Assembly: GCF_018623055.1 (NCBI RefSeq)
Contig: NZ_CP076019.1
Coordinates: forward strand, 1,550,001 to 1,614,000
Source of the DNA: Halorubrum sp. 2020YC2
Lineage (GTDB): Archaea; Halobacteriota; Halobacteria; Halobacteriales; Haloferacaceae
Direction: 5' to 3'
DNA: 64,000 nucleotides
Shown: positions 18,136-26,229 of the stretch, in pieces
How positions within the stretch are numbered: the stretch's first letter is position 1
How the letters are laid out: each line of letters opens with the position of its first letter
Program-made: the position numbers and the translations under genes
Notes under the pieces: model-generated
What the model saw: only the letters and a program-made list of their open reading frames with translations
The model's database searches: none
Told to the model about the DNA's origin: nothing

Positions 18136-18369
18136 TCAGCGCGAGCCGCCGGCGTCTGCGGGGCAGGTGTCGACGCCGAGCAGGGCGTACAGACCGCAGG
18201 TCCCGGTCGCGGCGGTCGCGAGCATCGCGAGCGCGACGACGCCGAGGACCGGGGCCGCGAGCGCGGGGAGGGGCGCGGCGCCCGCGAGGGTGGCTATCGA
18301 GGCGACGCCGGCGAGGGCGCCGACCGCTGTCCTGACTCGCTTGTCCGTCGCGCCGACGTTTTGTGTCAT
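18136..18369 (-). CDS. DUF2892-like small membrane protein
   Basis: 77 residues from MTQNVGATDKRV. Two hydrophobic helices (VGALAGVASIATLAGAA and APVLGVVALAMLATAATG) end in CGLYALLGVDTCPADAG, the conserved cysteine-containing tail of the DUF2892/YgaP-type inner-membrane family. The function of that family is poorly known; some members are fused to rhodanese domains. The longer in-frame start upstream adds residues unlike the family. Confidence 0.75.
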   Translation of the reverse strand: MTQNVGATDKRVRTAVGALAGVASIATLAGAAPLPALAAPVLGVVALAMLATAATGTCGLYALLGVDTCPADAGGSR

Positions 18370-18450
18370 AACGCACAATACGACGCACAACCGTATGAAG
18401 CTTTCCACCACGGGGGCACCGCCCGCCCTCCTCGGGATTCGACCACCCGT

Positions 18451-18975
18451 TCACCCGAACTCGTCGAGGCCGGTCTGGGCGGACTCGTCGGCGTCGCTCG
18501 CGCCCGACCCCGCCGGCTCGCCGTGTTCGGCTGCGATCGACCGCGCGCCCTCGATCCCGCCCGAGAGCGACGCGCGACGCGCGATCTCCTCGTCACCGAG
18601 GCGCGTGGCGGCCGCGTCGAAGGCGTCACCGTAGCGCTCGCGGAACTCCAGGCGCGCCCGCTCGTAGTCGACGACCCGGCGCGGGTAGTCCGCGCCGACC
18701 TCGACGCCCGCCTCGCGCTGGACCGCGAGCGGCGCCTTCTCGGGGGCGTCGAGGTGTGCGGCGGGCAGCGGGTCGAGTTCGGGGACCCACCGTCCGATGA
18801 ACTCCCCGTCCGGGTCCTGATCGCGCACTTGCTTGCGCGGATCGTACAATCGCAGCCCGGGGCGGCCGACCAGCCCGCACTGCGACTGCCATTGCGTGTA
18901 GTTGATCGCGGCGTCGCCGTCGATCAGGTGCTCGTAGAAGTGGTCGGCGCCGCCGGAATCCGACCAAAATCCATT
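18451..18975 (-). pseudogene. C-terminal remnant of a cryptochrome/photolyase-family protein
   Basis: From WSDSGGADHFYEHL onward the sequence matches the FAD-binding C-terminal end of photolyase-family proteins: LIDGDAAINYTQWQ, YDPRKQVRDQDPDGEFI and WVPEL, followed by a normal acidic C-terminus. The N-terminal antenna domain and most of the FAD domain, about 300 residues, are absent. Upstream, the frame runs antisense into an unrelated membrane-protein sequence. It is a deletion remnant, not a functional photolyase. The junction lies near 18970-19005. Confidence 0.75.
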
Positions 18976-19008
18976 TGTGAAATCCCTACAAAAAGGCCCG
19001 TGAACTGA

Positions 19009-19356
19009 GCCCTCCGCTACGGTATCGCGCTGATCGTCGGACTGTCCGTCACCGGTCTCGTGGCGCGATTCTCCCCCGGTGACCCGTTCGTGACCGCGGC
19101 GATTTTTCCCGTCTGCGCGGCGGCGACTTCGCTTGTCGTTTCCCATCGGAAGACGTGGCGGGAAACGTCGCGCGGTGAGACGAATCGGCGGGCGCGGTTC
19201 CGAGGGGCCATGGGCGCCGGCGTCGAGACGTTCACCACGAACGTCATCGCGAACATCTCCCTTGCGGCCGGCGTCGCGACGCTCGGCCTCATGCTGTTCG
19301 GGATGGCGCTCGGTCTCGCGGAGTTGGACCGCGTCTCCGAGTCGTCACCCGTCTGA
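19009..19356 (+). pseudogene. 5'-truncated small membrane protein
   Basis: The plus-strand frame begins right after a stop with no ATG and reads three hydrophobic segments: LRYGIALIVGLSVTGLVARF, FVTAAIFPVCAAATSLVVS and ISLAAGVATLGLMLFGMALG, then an acidic end. The first helix lacks any start codon before it, which suggests the 5' end was lost in the same rearrangement that truncated the neighbouring photolyase. A GTG inside the frame (19060) would give a 98-residue protein with two helices, which could still be expressed. Family not recognised. Confidence 0.45.
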
Positions 19357-19436
19357 AGGTGTCGGAACCATCGCGCCACGCGCGCATCGACTCTCCGGGA
19401 AACGTTCAAGACGGTTCCGCCGCCCGTTCTACTCGG

Positions 19437-21335
19437 ATGTCAGAGACCGAGGAACCCGACGTACTCCGCGAACTGGCGGAGCTTCCGACCTTCTCCAGTC
19501 CCCGAGTGTCGCCCGACGGCGAGACGGTCGCGCTCTACTACGACGCGACCGGCCGCAACGAACTCCACCTACTCGACCCGGCCGACGGGTCGCTGACCCA
19601 GCTGAGCGACGGCGACGTGCCCCGCTCGGTCCGCGCCGGGTTCGAGTGGGACCCGAGCGGCGACCGCCTCTTCTACCACCGCGACGAGGGCGGCGACGAG
19701 CAGCACGACGTGTGGGCGATGTCGCTCGACGGCGAGAGCGAGCCGGTCGTCGAGATGGACGGCCAGACCTACCTGCTGGACGCGGGCGAGGACGGCGAGA
19801 CGCTCCTGCTCGGCTCCAGCCGCGACGGGCAGATGAACCTCTACCGCCACGACCTTCCGAGCGGCGAGACGGCGAAGCTCACCGAGTACGAGCGCGCCAC
19901 CGGGTCGGGGCAGCTGTCGCCCGACCGCGACCGGATCGCGTACGCGACGAACGAGACCGACGCCTACGAGAACGAAGACGTCTACGTCGCTGACGCGGAC
20001 GGCTCGAACCCCCGGAACCTGAACGTTGGCGAGACGGGCGCCGAGGCGGCCCCGGTCGACTGGGGACCGGACGGCGGTCGACTGCTCGTGAGCGACAACA
20101 CCACCGACTTCGGTCGGTCCGGGGTCGTCGACCTCTCGGACGGCGTCGACGGGGCGACCGTGACGTGGTTCGGCGGCGACGACTCCGAGGAGTCCCCGAG
20201 CCACTTCCTCGACGGCGGCGACCGCTTCGTCGCGAGCCGGACGCGCGGCGCCGTGACGGTCCCCGTGGTCTACGACGTCGAGACTGGCGAGGGCCGCGAA
20301 CTCGACTTCCCGGCCGGCGTCGCCGGCGTGCTGGAGGGGCGGCTGACCGACGACCGCCTGCTGGCGACTCGGACCACGTCGAGCCGGCGCCCGGAGCTGG
20401 TCGCGTACGACCTCGAAAGCGACGCCACGGAGACGGTCTTCGAGGCGGAGTACGGCCCGTTCGACCCCGACGACTTCGTCGAGCCGGAGACGGTGTCGTT
20501 CGTCTCCGACGGCGTCCCCGAGACCCCGGCGCGGGCGGTCGACCACGACCCGTACGAGGCGTTCGAAATCGAGGGCCTGCTGTTCGACTCCGGCCGACGC
20601 CCCTCGCCGCTTATTATCAACCCGCACGGCGGCCCGCGGCACCACGACGCGCGGCGGTTCAGCTACCGGGTCCAGTTCCTGCTGTCGCGCGGCTACTCCG
20701 TGCTTCAGGTGAACTACCGCGGCTCCACGGGGCGCGGCCGCGAGTTCGTCGAGGAGCTGTACGACGACTGGGGCGGCGCCGAGCAGGGGGACGTGGCGGT
20801 CGGCGCCGAGCACGTCCTCGACGAGTACGACTGGCTCGACGAGGAGCGCGTCGCCGTGTACGGCGGCTCCTACGGCGGCTACTCCGCGAACTGGCAGCTG
20901 GTCCAGTACCCGGACCTGTACGCCGCCGGGATCGCGTGGGTCGGCGTCAGCGACCTGTTCGACATGTACGAAAACACTATGCCGCACTTCCGGACGGAGC
21001 TCATGGCCAAGAACCTCGGTGACCCCGACGAGAACGAGGCGCTCTACCGCGAGCGCAGCCCCGTGACCCACGTCGGGAACCTCGACGCGCCGCTCCTCAT
21101 CGTCCACGGCGTCAACGACCCGCGGGTGCCCGTCTCGCAGGCCCGGATCCTCCGGGACGCCCTCGACGACGCCGGCTTCGAGGCGGGCGTCGACTACGAG
21201 TACGAGGAACTGGGCGAGGAGGGCCACGGCTCCGGCGACATCGACCAGAAGATCCGCTCGCTGGAGCTGCTCGACGACTTCCTCGACCGACGGATCGGCG
21301 CGGAGCGGACCGCGGTCGCGTCGCTGGACGACTGA
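19437..21335 (+). CDS. S9-family (prolyl oligopeptidase-like) serine peptidase
   Basis: 632 residues from MSETEEPDVLRELAELPTF. The N-terminal 370 residues form a TolB/DPP-like beta-propeller with repeated SPDGE and DGS blades. The C-terminal alpha/beta-hydrolase domain has the nucleophile S478 in YGGSYGGYS, D561 in HGVNDPRVPV and H597 in EEGHGSGD, a complete catalytic triad. It is an acylaminoacyl-peptidase-type cytoplasmic enzyme degrading short peptides; no signal peptide is seen. An upstream in-frame start would add residues unlike the family. Confidence 0.92.
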   Translation: MSETEEPDVLRELAELPTFSSPRVSPDGETVALYYDATGRNELHLLDPADGSLTQLSDGDVPRSVRAGFEWDPSGDRLFYHRDEGGDEQHDVWAMSLDGESEPVVEMDGQTYLLDAGEDGETLLLGSSRDGQMNLYRHDLPSGETAKLTEYERATGSGQLSPDRDRIAYATNETDAYENEDVYVADADGSNPRNLNVGETGAEAAPVDWGPDGGRLLVSDNTTDFGRSGVVDLSDGVDGATVTWFGGDDSEESPSHFLDGGDRFVASRTRGAVTVPVVYDVETGEGRELDFPAGVAGVLEGRLTDDRLLATRTTSSRRPELVAYDLESDATETVFEAEYGPFDPDDFVEPETVSFVSDGVPETPARAVDHDPYEAFEIEGLLFDSGRRPSPLIINPHGGPRHHDARRFSYRVQFLLSRGYSVLQVNYRGSTGRGREFVEELYDDWGGAEQGDVAVGAEHVLDEYDWLDEERVAVYGGSYGGYSANWQLVQYPDLYAAGIAWVGVSDLFDMYENTMPHFRTELMAKNLGDPDENEALYRERSPVTHVGNLDAPLLIVHGVNDPRVPVSQARILRDALDDAGFEAGVDYEYEELGEEGHGSGDIDQKIRSLELLDDFLDRRIGAERTAVASLDD

Positions 21336-21451
21336 GGAGGCAGTAGCGCCTCCCGGTCTAACGGTCGTCCGGTAAACGCGCCGACCGCGGACTCAACAAA
21401 TATATCTTGGTCGCAGAAAGAAATATGTAGTTTTGTCTCGTCGTGCGAGGT

Positions 21452-21970
21452 ATGGCAGATGAGGCGCACCGCGACGACCCGCCCTCGTTCGAGCGACCTT
21501 TTGAGAACGAAGACACGAAGGGGCGCGTGTACGGCGCGGTGTTACATGCTCGGGAGCCGATGACCGTCTCCAAAATCGCTGAGCGGGCGGACTGCTCGGA
21601 CGAGTCGGCGCGGGCGCACCTGTCGTTCTACGCCGACCTCGGCATCGTCGTTCGTCACGAGGGGCGGCCGGTCCGGTACGAGCGCAACGACGACTACTTC
21701 GAGTGGCGGCGGGTGAGCGAACTCGCGCGCAAGCACACCATCGACGAGTTACGGGTCCGCGTGTCCGAACTGACCGACCGGATCGAGGGGTACCGCGACG
21801 AGTACGACGCCGACTCGCCCGCCGACGTCGACGCCCTCGCGTTCGACGCGCCGCGGATCGACGACGTGTACGCGGACCTCGGCGACTGGGCCACCGCCCT
21901 CGAGGCACGCCGCCTTCACGAACGCGCTCGGCGGAAGGCGGCCGGATCCGCGGTCTCGTCGCACGGCTGA
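21452..21970 (+). CDS. Winged-HTH regulator, upstream partner of a TumE-like protein
   Basis: 172 residues from MADEAHRDDPPSFERPFEN. The winged helix covers roughly 25-85 (GAVLHAREPMTVSKIAERADCSDESARAHLSFYADLG), followed by a charged C-terminal half resembling haloarchaeal HTH families of unknown role. A TATA box (AATATATC) lies about 50 bp upstream. The gene ends 2 bp before a TumE-like gene. Inferred: antitoxin and autoregulator of a two-gene toxin-antitoxin-like module. A GTG three codons earlier is an alternative start. Confidence 0.75.
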   Translation: MADEAHRDDPPSFERPFENEDTKGRVYGAVLHAREPMTVSKIAERADCSDESARAHLSFYADLGIVVRHEGRPVRYERNDDYFEWRRVSELARKHTIDELRVRVSELTDRIEGYRDEYDADSPADVDALAFDAPRIDDVYADLGDWATALEARRLHERARRKAAGSAVSSHG

Positions 21971-21972
21971 CG

Positions 21973-22404
21973 ATGGCACCGGCAGACGACGGCGCCAGTC
22001 CCGCACCGATAGACCGATCGGTGTTGGAGCGGATACGGTCTCGATGCGCCGGTAGTCGCACCGTCGAGTCCGCGGAGTTACTCGAAGCGGGGAACACGCA
22101 CCTGCGCGTCGAGTTGTCCCCGGAGTACTACCTGAATGAGGCGGCCGCTCGGTTCGAGATTCGCTGGTACCGCAACGACGACTTCGCCGTCCACTACCAG
22201 GAGGACCGACGGGGTACCGCGTGGAAGTGTCGGTGGGACCGGCACCAGAACGCGCACAACTCGCGGGACCACTTCCACCCGCCGCCGACCGCGGGCCGCA
22301 CCGACGCGCGGGACGCCGAGTGGCCCTCGGACCACCGGGACGTGATTCGGATCGCCTTCGATCGAGTGGAGGATCGTATCGAGACGCTGTGGGGGCGACG
22401 GTAG
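21973..22404 (+). CDS. TumE-like (DUF6516-like) protein, putative toxin
   Basis: 143 residues. Features: ESAELLEAGNTHLRVEL, an aromatic and charged core FEIRWYRNDDFAVHYQEDRRGTAWKCRWDRH (seen as WKCRWDRHQNAHNSRDHFH), then PPP and a terminal amphipathic helix. The pattern resembles the TumE/DUF6516 family placed with HTH partners in toxin-antitoxin modules. His/Arg/Asp-rich residues could form a nuclease-like site (inference). It is separated by 2 bp from the HTH gene, so co-translation is likely. The assignment rests on pattern memory and could be wrong. Confidence 0.6.
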   Translation: MAPADDGASPAPIDRSVLERIRSRCAGSRTVESAELLEAGNTHLRVELSPEYYLNEAAARFEIRWYRNDDFAVHYQEDRRGTAWKCRWDRHQNAHNSRDHFHPPPTAGRTDARDAEWPSDHRDVIRIAFDRVEDRIETLWGRR

Positions 22405-22413
22405 GGTCCGTCT

Positions 22414-22628
22414 TCACCCGACGAGCAGTTCGATCGCCCCCGGAAACGCCATTCCGATCCCGACGACGCGCGTGAGTGTCACCTTCCACTCCGCGGGTTC
22501 GACCTCGGACCACGCGCCCGCTTGCTCCCGATCGAGTCGAGTCGCTCTTCGAACCGGGCGAGCCGGTACGGCCAGACGGCCTGCGGGATCCCGAACGCGA
22601 GGAGGAAGAGGGCGAGCGCGGGGTACAC
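22414..22628 (-). pseudogene. Frameshifted small two-helix membrane protein
   Basis: From a GTG the minus strand reads YPALALFLLAFGIPQAVWPY, a transmembrane helix, then LARFEERLDSIGSKRA. It then jumps by one base near 22525 into the frame reading AWSEVEPAEWKVTLTRVVGIGMAFPGAIELLVG, a second helix and the stop. Together they make about 70 residues typical of small haloarchaeal membrane proteins of unknown role. An ATG-started reading in the second frame alone gives an Arg-rich nonsense N-terminus. The IS-like remnant lies immediately upstream. Confidence 0.6.
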
Positions 22629-22662
22629 GGTTGTGCTTGATCGAGTTCGCTAGTGACCTCCT

Positions 22663-23027
22663 CCTCGCCGTAAACGGCGAGGCTTCCCACGGCACTACAC
22701 CGCTGGGTTGGGATATTTGCTGGTTCACGGCCTGTCGGCATGACAGGCCGATGGCGGGGCCACACCGCCGTTACTCCTATCCCGGCAGGGGACTCGGAGT
22801 TATCTTGACCGAGACACCACAGCGGTTCGAGAGTGTGTCTCGAACGTTCTGGGCCTCGGAGTCCCGATATTGTGCATTTGAGTGGGCGGTGTGACCGCCT
22901 CGGTGTACGTCATGCTACGATACACTATTAGTTAAATATCCGTATTGTTGCTGAACGTAGGTTGTGGAGGCGATGTCGGATTCACGCCCGCCGTGAACGG
23001 CGGGATTCTCTCCTCGAAGAAAGATAG
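22663..23027. mobile_element. Transposase-less remnant of an IS200/IS605 (IS1341-type) element
   Basis: A 365-bp non-coding stretch bounded by two nearly identical subterminal hairpins: CCTCGCCGTAAACGGCGAGG at the left and CCCGCCGTGAACGGCGGG at the right. The right one is followed by ATTCTCTCCTCGAAGAAAG, an end I associate with haloarchaeal IS1341-type elements. Inside are more hairpins (GGCCTGTCGGCATGACAGGCC) and a short A+T-rich block. No tnpA or tnpB remains. It may be a deletion derivative or the omegaRNA-like end region of a TnpB element. The rest of the gap to the sulfurtransferase gene (23028-23155) shows nothing further. Confidence 0.5.
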
Positions 23028-23155
23028 GCCTTCTGGGGGTCGTTCGAGACGCGCGTCGAGGCGGTCAGGGGTCGACGGAGATGCGCCCGGTTGACGCCCC
23101 TCTGCCGGATCGGTGTCGGAAAGAGGAAACGTCGGTCAGCGACCGCGAGCCTCGC

Positions 23156-24034
23156 TTACTCGCCCGTCTCGATCGGCGCGCCGATGAGGTTGCCCCACTC
23201 GGTCCAGGAGCCGTCGTAGTTGCTGACGTCGTCGTAGCCGAGCAGCTCGTGCAGGAGGAACCACTCGATCGACGAGCGCTCGCCGACCCGGCAGTACGTG
23301 ATCGTCTCCCCGTCGCCGTCAGCGCCGGCGGCGTCGTACAGCTCGCGGAGCTCGTCCGGGCTCTTGAACGTCCCGTCGTCGTTCAGCGTGGTCCCGATCG
23401 GCACGTTGCTCGCGCCGGGGATGTGGCCGCCGCGCTGGGCAGTCTCGTTGAGCCCCTCGGGAGCGATGACCTCGCCGGAGAACTCCTCGGGCGAGCGGAC
23501 GTCGACCATCGGGATCCCCTCTTGGATCGCTTCGTCGATGTCGTCTTTGTACGCGCGGATGTCCTCGTGGGGGCCGCTCGCCTCGTACTCGCGGGGCGTG
23601 AAGTCGGGCTCATCGGTGGAGAGCGGGTAGTCGTTGTCGACCCAGTACCCCTTCCCGCCGTCGATCACGCGGATGTCGTCGTGGCCGTAGTACTTGTAGA
23701 TCCAGTAGCCGAACAGCGCGAACCAGTTCGGGACGCGACCGCCGCCGTACACGACGACCGTCGTGTCGGCGTCGATGCCGCCCTCGCCGTTTCGTTTGGC
23801 GAAATTCTCCTTCGAGACGATGTCTCGCTCCGTCTCGTCGGTGAACACGGCGTCCCACTCGAAGTTCAGCGCGCCGGGGATGTGGCCCTCCTCGTAGGGC
23901 GTGTACTCCGACTCGTCCGTGACGGTCGGGTTGTTGATCTCGACGAGCCGGTGATCGGAGTCGTCGTCTTGGAACGCGTCGAGGTTCGATTCCACCCAGT
24001 CCGCCGTGACGAGTACGTCTTCGGGCATCAACAT
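23156..24034 (-). CDS. Thiosulfate/3-mercaptopyruvate sulfurtransferase (two rhodanese domains)
   Basis: 292 residues. The N-terminal rhodanese domain (about 10-140) is inactive, with GGGR where the active cysteine would be. The C-terminal domain (about 155-290) has the active C248 in the loop TYCRVGERSS. It transfers sulfane sulfur from thiosulfate or mercaptopyruvate to cyanide or thiol acceptors in the cytoplasm. The CRVGERS loop is of the thiosulfate-using type. The start could also be the second ATG, two codons in. Confidence 0.92.
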   Translation of the reverse strand: MLMPEDVLVTADWVESNLDAFQDDDSDHRLVEINNPTVTDESEYTPYEEGHIPGALNFEWDAVFTDETERDIVSKENFAKRNGEGGIDADTTVVVYGGGRVPNWFALFGYWIYKYYGHDDIRVIDGGKGYWVDNDYPLSTDEPDFTPREYEASGPHEDIRAYKDDIDEAIQEGIPMVDVRSPEEFSGEVIAPEGLNETAQRGGHIPGASNVPIGTTLNDDGTFKSPDELRELYDAAGADGDGETITYCRVGERSSIEWFLLHELLGYDDVSNYDGSWTEWGNLIGAPIETGE

Positions 24035-24122
24035 CCGTTAGGCACCCAACCGGTTTTGAAGGCCCGATAACGGTGGTCCTTGCCAGCGTCTCTGACGCTC
24101 CTCCCGATTGCGACCCGTGGAC

Positions 24123-24545
24123 CTAGCGGATCACCGTCACGGGAACGCTCGCCTTGTCGACGACGCTCTTCGCGACGCTGCCGACGACCTGCTCGCGCTC
24201 TTCCGAGAGGCCGCGGTGGCCGACGTAGATGGCGTCGACGGACTCCGCGGCCGCGTGATCGGTGATCGCGTCCGCCGGGCGCCCCGTGAGCAGTTGGGTC
24301 TCGACGGTGATCGGCTCGTCGACCGCCTCCTCCGCGACGCCGCGGGCGCTCTCCAAGACGCCCTGTCCGGCCTCGACGGCGGCCTCCTCGCCCGGGAGGA
24401 TGATCGTCCCGTCGACCAGCTCCGAGTCCGGCGTCAACACGTGGGCGATCTCGAGCGTCTCGTAGAACGCGACCGCCTGTCGCGCCGCGTACCGGACGGC
24501 TTCGTCGCTCTCCGTCGACCCGTCGGTCGCAACGAGGTAGCTCAT
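24123..24545 (-). CDS. Universal stress protein (UspA family)
   Basis: 140 residues from MSYLVATDGSTESDEAVRYA, the typical Usp opening with the first Asp. The ATP-binding motif G-x2-G-x9-G-S is present in GHRGLSEEREQVVGSVAKSV near the C-terminus, ending SVPVTVIR as expected. A cytoplasmic ATP-binding stress-tolerance protein. A longer in-frame start would add only a non-conserved leader. Confidence 0.9.
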   Translation of the reverse strand: MSYLVATDGSTESDEAVRYAARQAVAFYETLEIAHVLTPDSELVDGTIILPGEEAAVEAGQGVLESARGVAEEAVDEPITVETQLLTGRPADAITDHAAAESVDAIYVGHRGLSEEREQVVGSVAKSVVDKASVPVTVIR

Positions 24546-24614
24546 ACGCGGAGATGGGTCCGAGGGACACATAATTCCTGCCGGGCGTTCCCGCCCCGCG
24601 ACGGCGCGGTCCGA

Positions 24615-25601
24615 CTATCTCCCGTCGCCCGCTCCGGGTCGAACCCGGTCCCCCTCGGAGGCATGTATCGCGTCGAGCACCTCTTGGACCCGCGTCGCCT
24701 CGACGAAGGAGACGAGGTCGCCGCCGTCGCCCTCGACCGCCCCCGCGAACTCCGTCAGGAGCGCGCGCACCGTGTCGCCGCGCTCGTCGACCAGCGTCTC
24801 CTCGTCCCCGCGGCCGCGGTTCCGGATGAGCCGATACCACTCCGTCAGCGACAGCGACGCCTCGTCGCCGCCGACGGTAATGTCGTTCGCCCCCTCGCCC
24901 TCGTGGTCGCAGAGCAGGTCGATCGTTCCTCGGACGCCGTCCGCTCGGAACGTGCCGACCACGTCGTCCTCGTAGGCCTCCGGTCCGGAGTAGCCGACGT
25001 CCGCGGAGACGGCCTCTATCGGACCGAACAGCTCCTGAACGCCGAACAGGAAGTGCGTGCCGACCTCGCGCAGCGGGCCGCCCTGCTCGCGCGACTCCAG
25101 CCACGTCACGTCCTGCCACTCGCGGGGCCACTCCGGGAACCGGAACCGGAGTTCGACACGGCGCGGCTCGCCGACCTCGCCCGCGGCGATCGCCTCGCGC
25201 AGGCGGACGAACCCCGTCGTGTAGCGGAACGGGAGGTTCACGGCCGTGACGCGGTCGGTCTCCGCCGCGAGCGAGACGAGTTCGCGGCCCGTCTCCGCGT
25301 CGGCCGCGATGGGCTTCTCGCAGATCACGTGCCTGTCGGCCGCGAGCGCGTCCGCGACCACCTCGCGGTGCGCGAGCGGCGGTACGCCGACGTACACCGC
25401 GTCGAGGCCGTCGGTCTCGACGAGCGAGGCGTGGTCGGTCGTCGTCGCGGTGCGGTCGGTGCCGTGGTCGGCCGCGAGCGATGCGGCGCGCTCCGGGTCG
25501 AGGTCGCAGGCGGCGGCCAGTTCGTACCGGTCGTGCTCGTCTATCGCGGCCGCGAGGCGGTTCCCGATGACGCCGCAGCCGACGATACCGATCTGTATCA
25601 C
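24615..25601 (-). CDS. Gfo/Idh/MocA-family NAD(P)-dependent oxidoreductase
   Basis: 328 residues. An N-terminal Rossmann fold (IGIVGCGVIGNRLAAAI) and the family signature CEKPIAADAETG, with the conserved Lys in EKP, sit before the beta-sheet substrate domain (FRFPEWPREWQDVTWLES, GGPLREVGTHFL). It oxidises or reduces a sugar, inositol or related polyol; the exact substrate cannot be read from sequence. No sugar-pathway neighbours are present. Confidence 0.88.
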   Translation of the reverse strand: MIQIGIVGCGVIGNRLAAAIDEHDRYELAAACDLDPERAASLAADHGTDRTATTTDHASLVETDGLDAVYVGVPPLAHREVVADALAADRHVICEKPIAADAETGRELVSLAAETDRVTAVNLPFRYTTGFVRLREAIAAGEVGEPRRVELRFRFPEWPREWQDVTWLESREQGGPLREVGTHFLFGVQELFGPIEAVSADVGYSGPEAYEDDVVGTFRADGVRGTIDLLCDHEGEGANDITVGGDEASLSLTEWYRLIRNRGRGDEETLVDERGDTVRALLTEFAGAVEGDGGDLVSFVEATRVQEVLDAIHASEGDRVRPGAGDGR

Positions 25602-25695
25602 GGCCGTCGAGAGCGGTCGGACGCGCTTGTAGCTTCGGGAGTCGGAACGGATTTGCGACGGATCCGCGGGGCGGCTCCGCCCGGCGGCCGCCGGT

Positions 25696-26229
25696 TCAGG
25701 CGTCGTCCAGCGGCCGCGCGGCCATCTCGCCCCACGGCTCGAAGCCGCGGCGGTCGTAGAATCCCTGCGCGCGCTCGTTCGCGGGGTCGACGTCGAGGAC
25801 CATCCGGTCGAGCGGGAGGTCCTGGTCGGCCGCGAGCGCGAGCGCGGCGTCCAGCAGGTCGTCCGCGACGCCGGTGCCGCGGTGCTCGGGCGCGACGTAC
25901 AGCTCGTTCAACACCGCCGCGTCCCAGACCATCGCCAGCCGCTCGGGAAGGACGAAGACGTAGCCGACCACTTCCTCGCCCTCCGCGGTGCCCTCATCGC
26001 TCGCCCCATCGTCGACCGCGACGGTCACGCACCGGGGGTCGTCGTCGACGCAGCGGTCGACCCAGCGGAGCCACCGCTCGCGGTACGCGTCGGTGAGCTT
26101 CCCCTCGTAGGCGGCCGCCTTCCCCTCGCCGCCGGTGTTCGCGCCGAGACCGCGCTCGAAGGCGACCTTCGACGCGTACAGTCCCTCCGCGTCGCGCTCG
26201 CGGTCGTACGGGCGGATCTCGAGCGTCAT
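25696..26229 (-). CDS. GNAT-family N-acetyltransferase
   Basis: 177 residues from MTLEIRPYDRERDAEGLY. The acetyl-CoA-binding motif A is seen in LNELYVAPEHRGTGVADDLL (R-G-T-G-V), followed by NERAQGFYDRRGFEPWGEM. The ATG overlaps the stop of the upstream ornithine cyclodeaminase gene by four bases (ATGA), so the two are co-translated. The substrate is unknown; the context would fit an amino-acid-related amine (inference). Confidence 0.88.
   Translation of the reverse strand: MTLEIRPYDRERDAEGLYASKVAFERGLGANTGGEGKAAAYEGKLTDAYRERWLRWVDRCVDDDPRCVTVAVDDGASDEGTAEGEEVVGYVFVLPERLAMVWDAAVLNELYVAPEHRGTGVADDLLDAALALAADQDLPLDRMVLDVDPANERAQGFYDRRGFEPWGEMAARPLDDA

Noticed and set aside
19569-21227. Long minus-strand frame opposite the S9 peptidase, and a similar one at 37091-38776 opposite the P-type ATPase
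   Set aside because: High-G+C shadow frames with Arg/Val-rich, domain-free products opposite well-supported genes.
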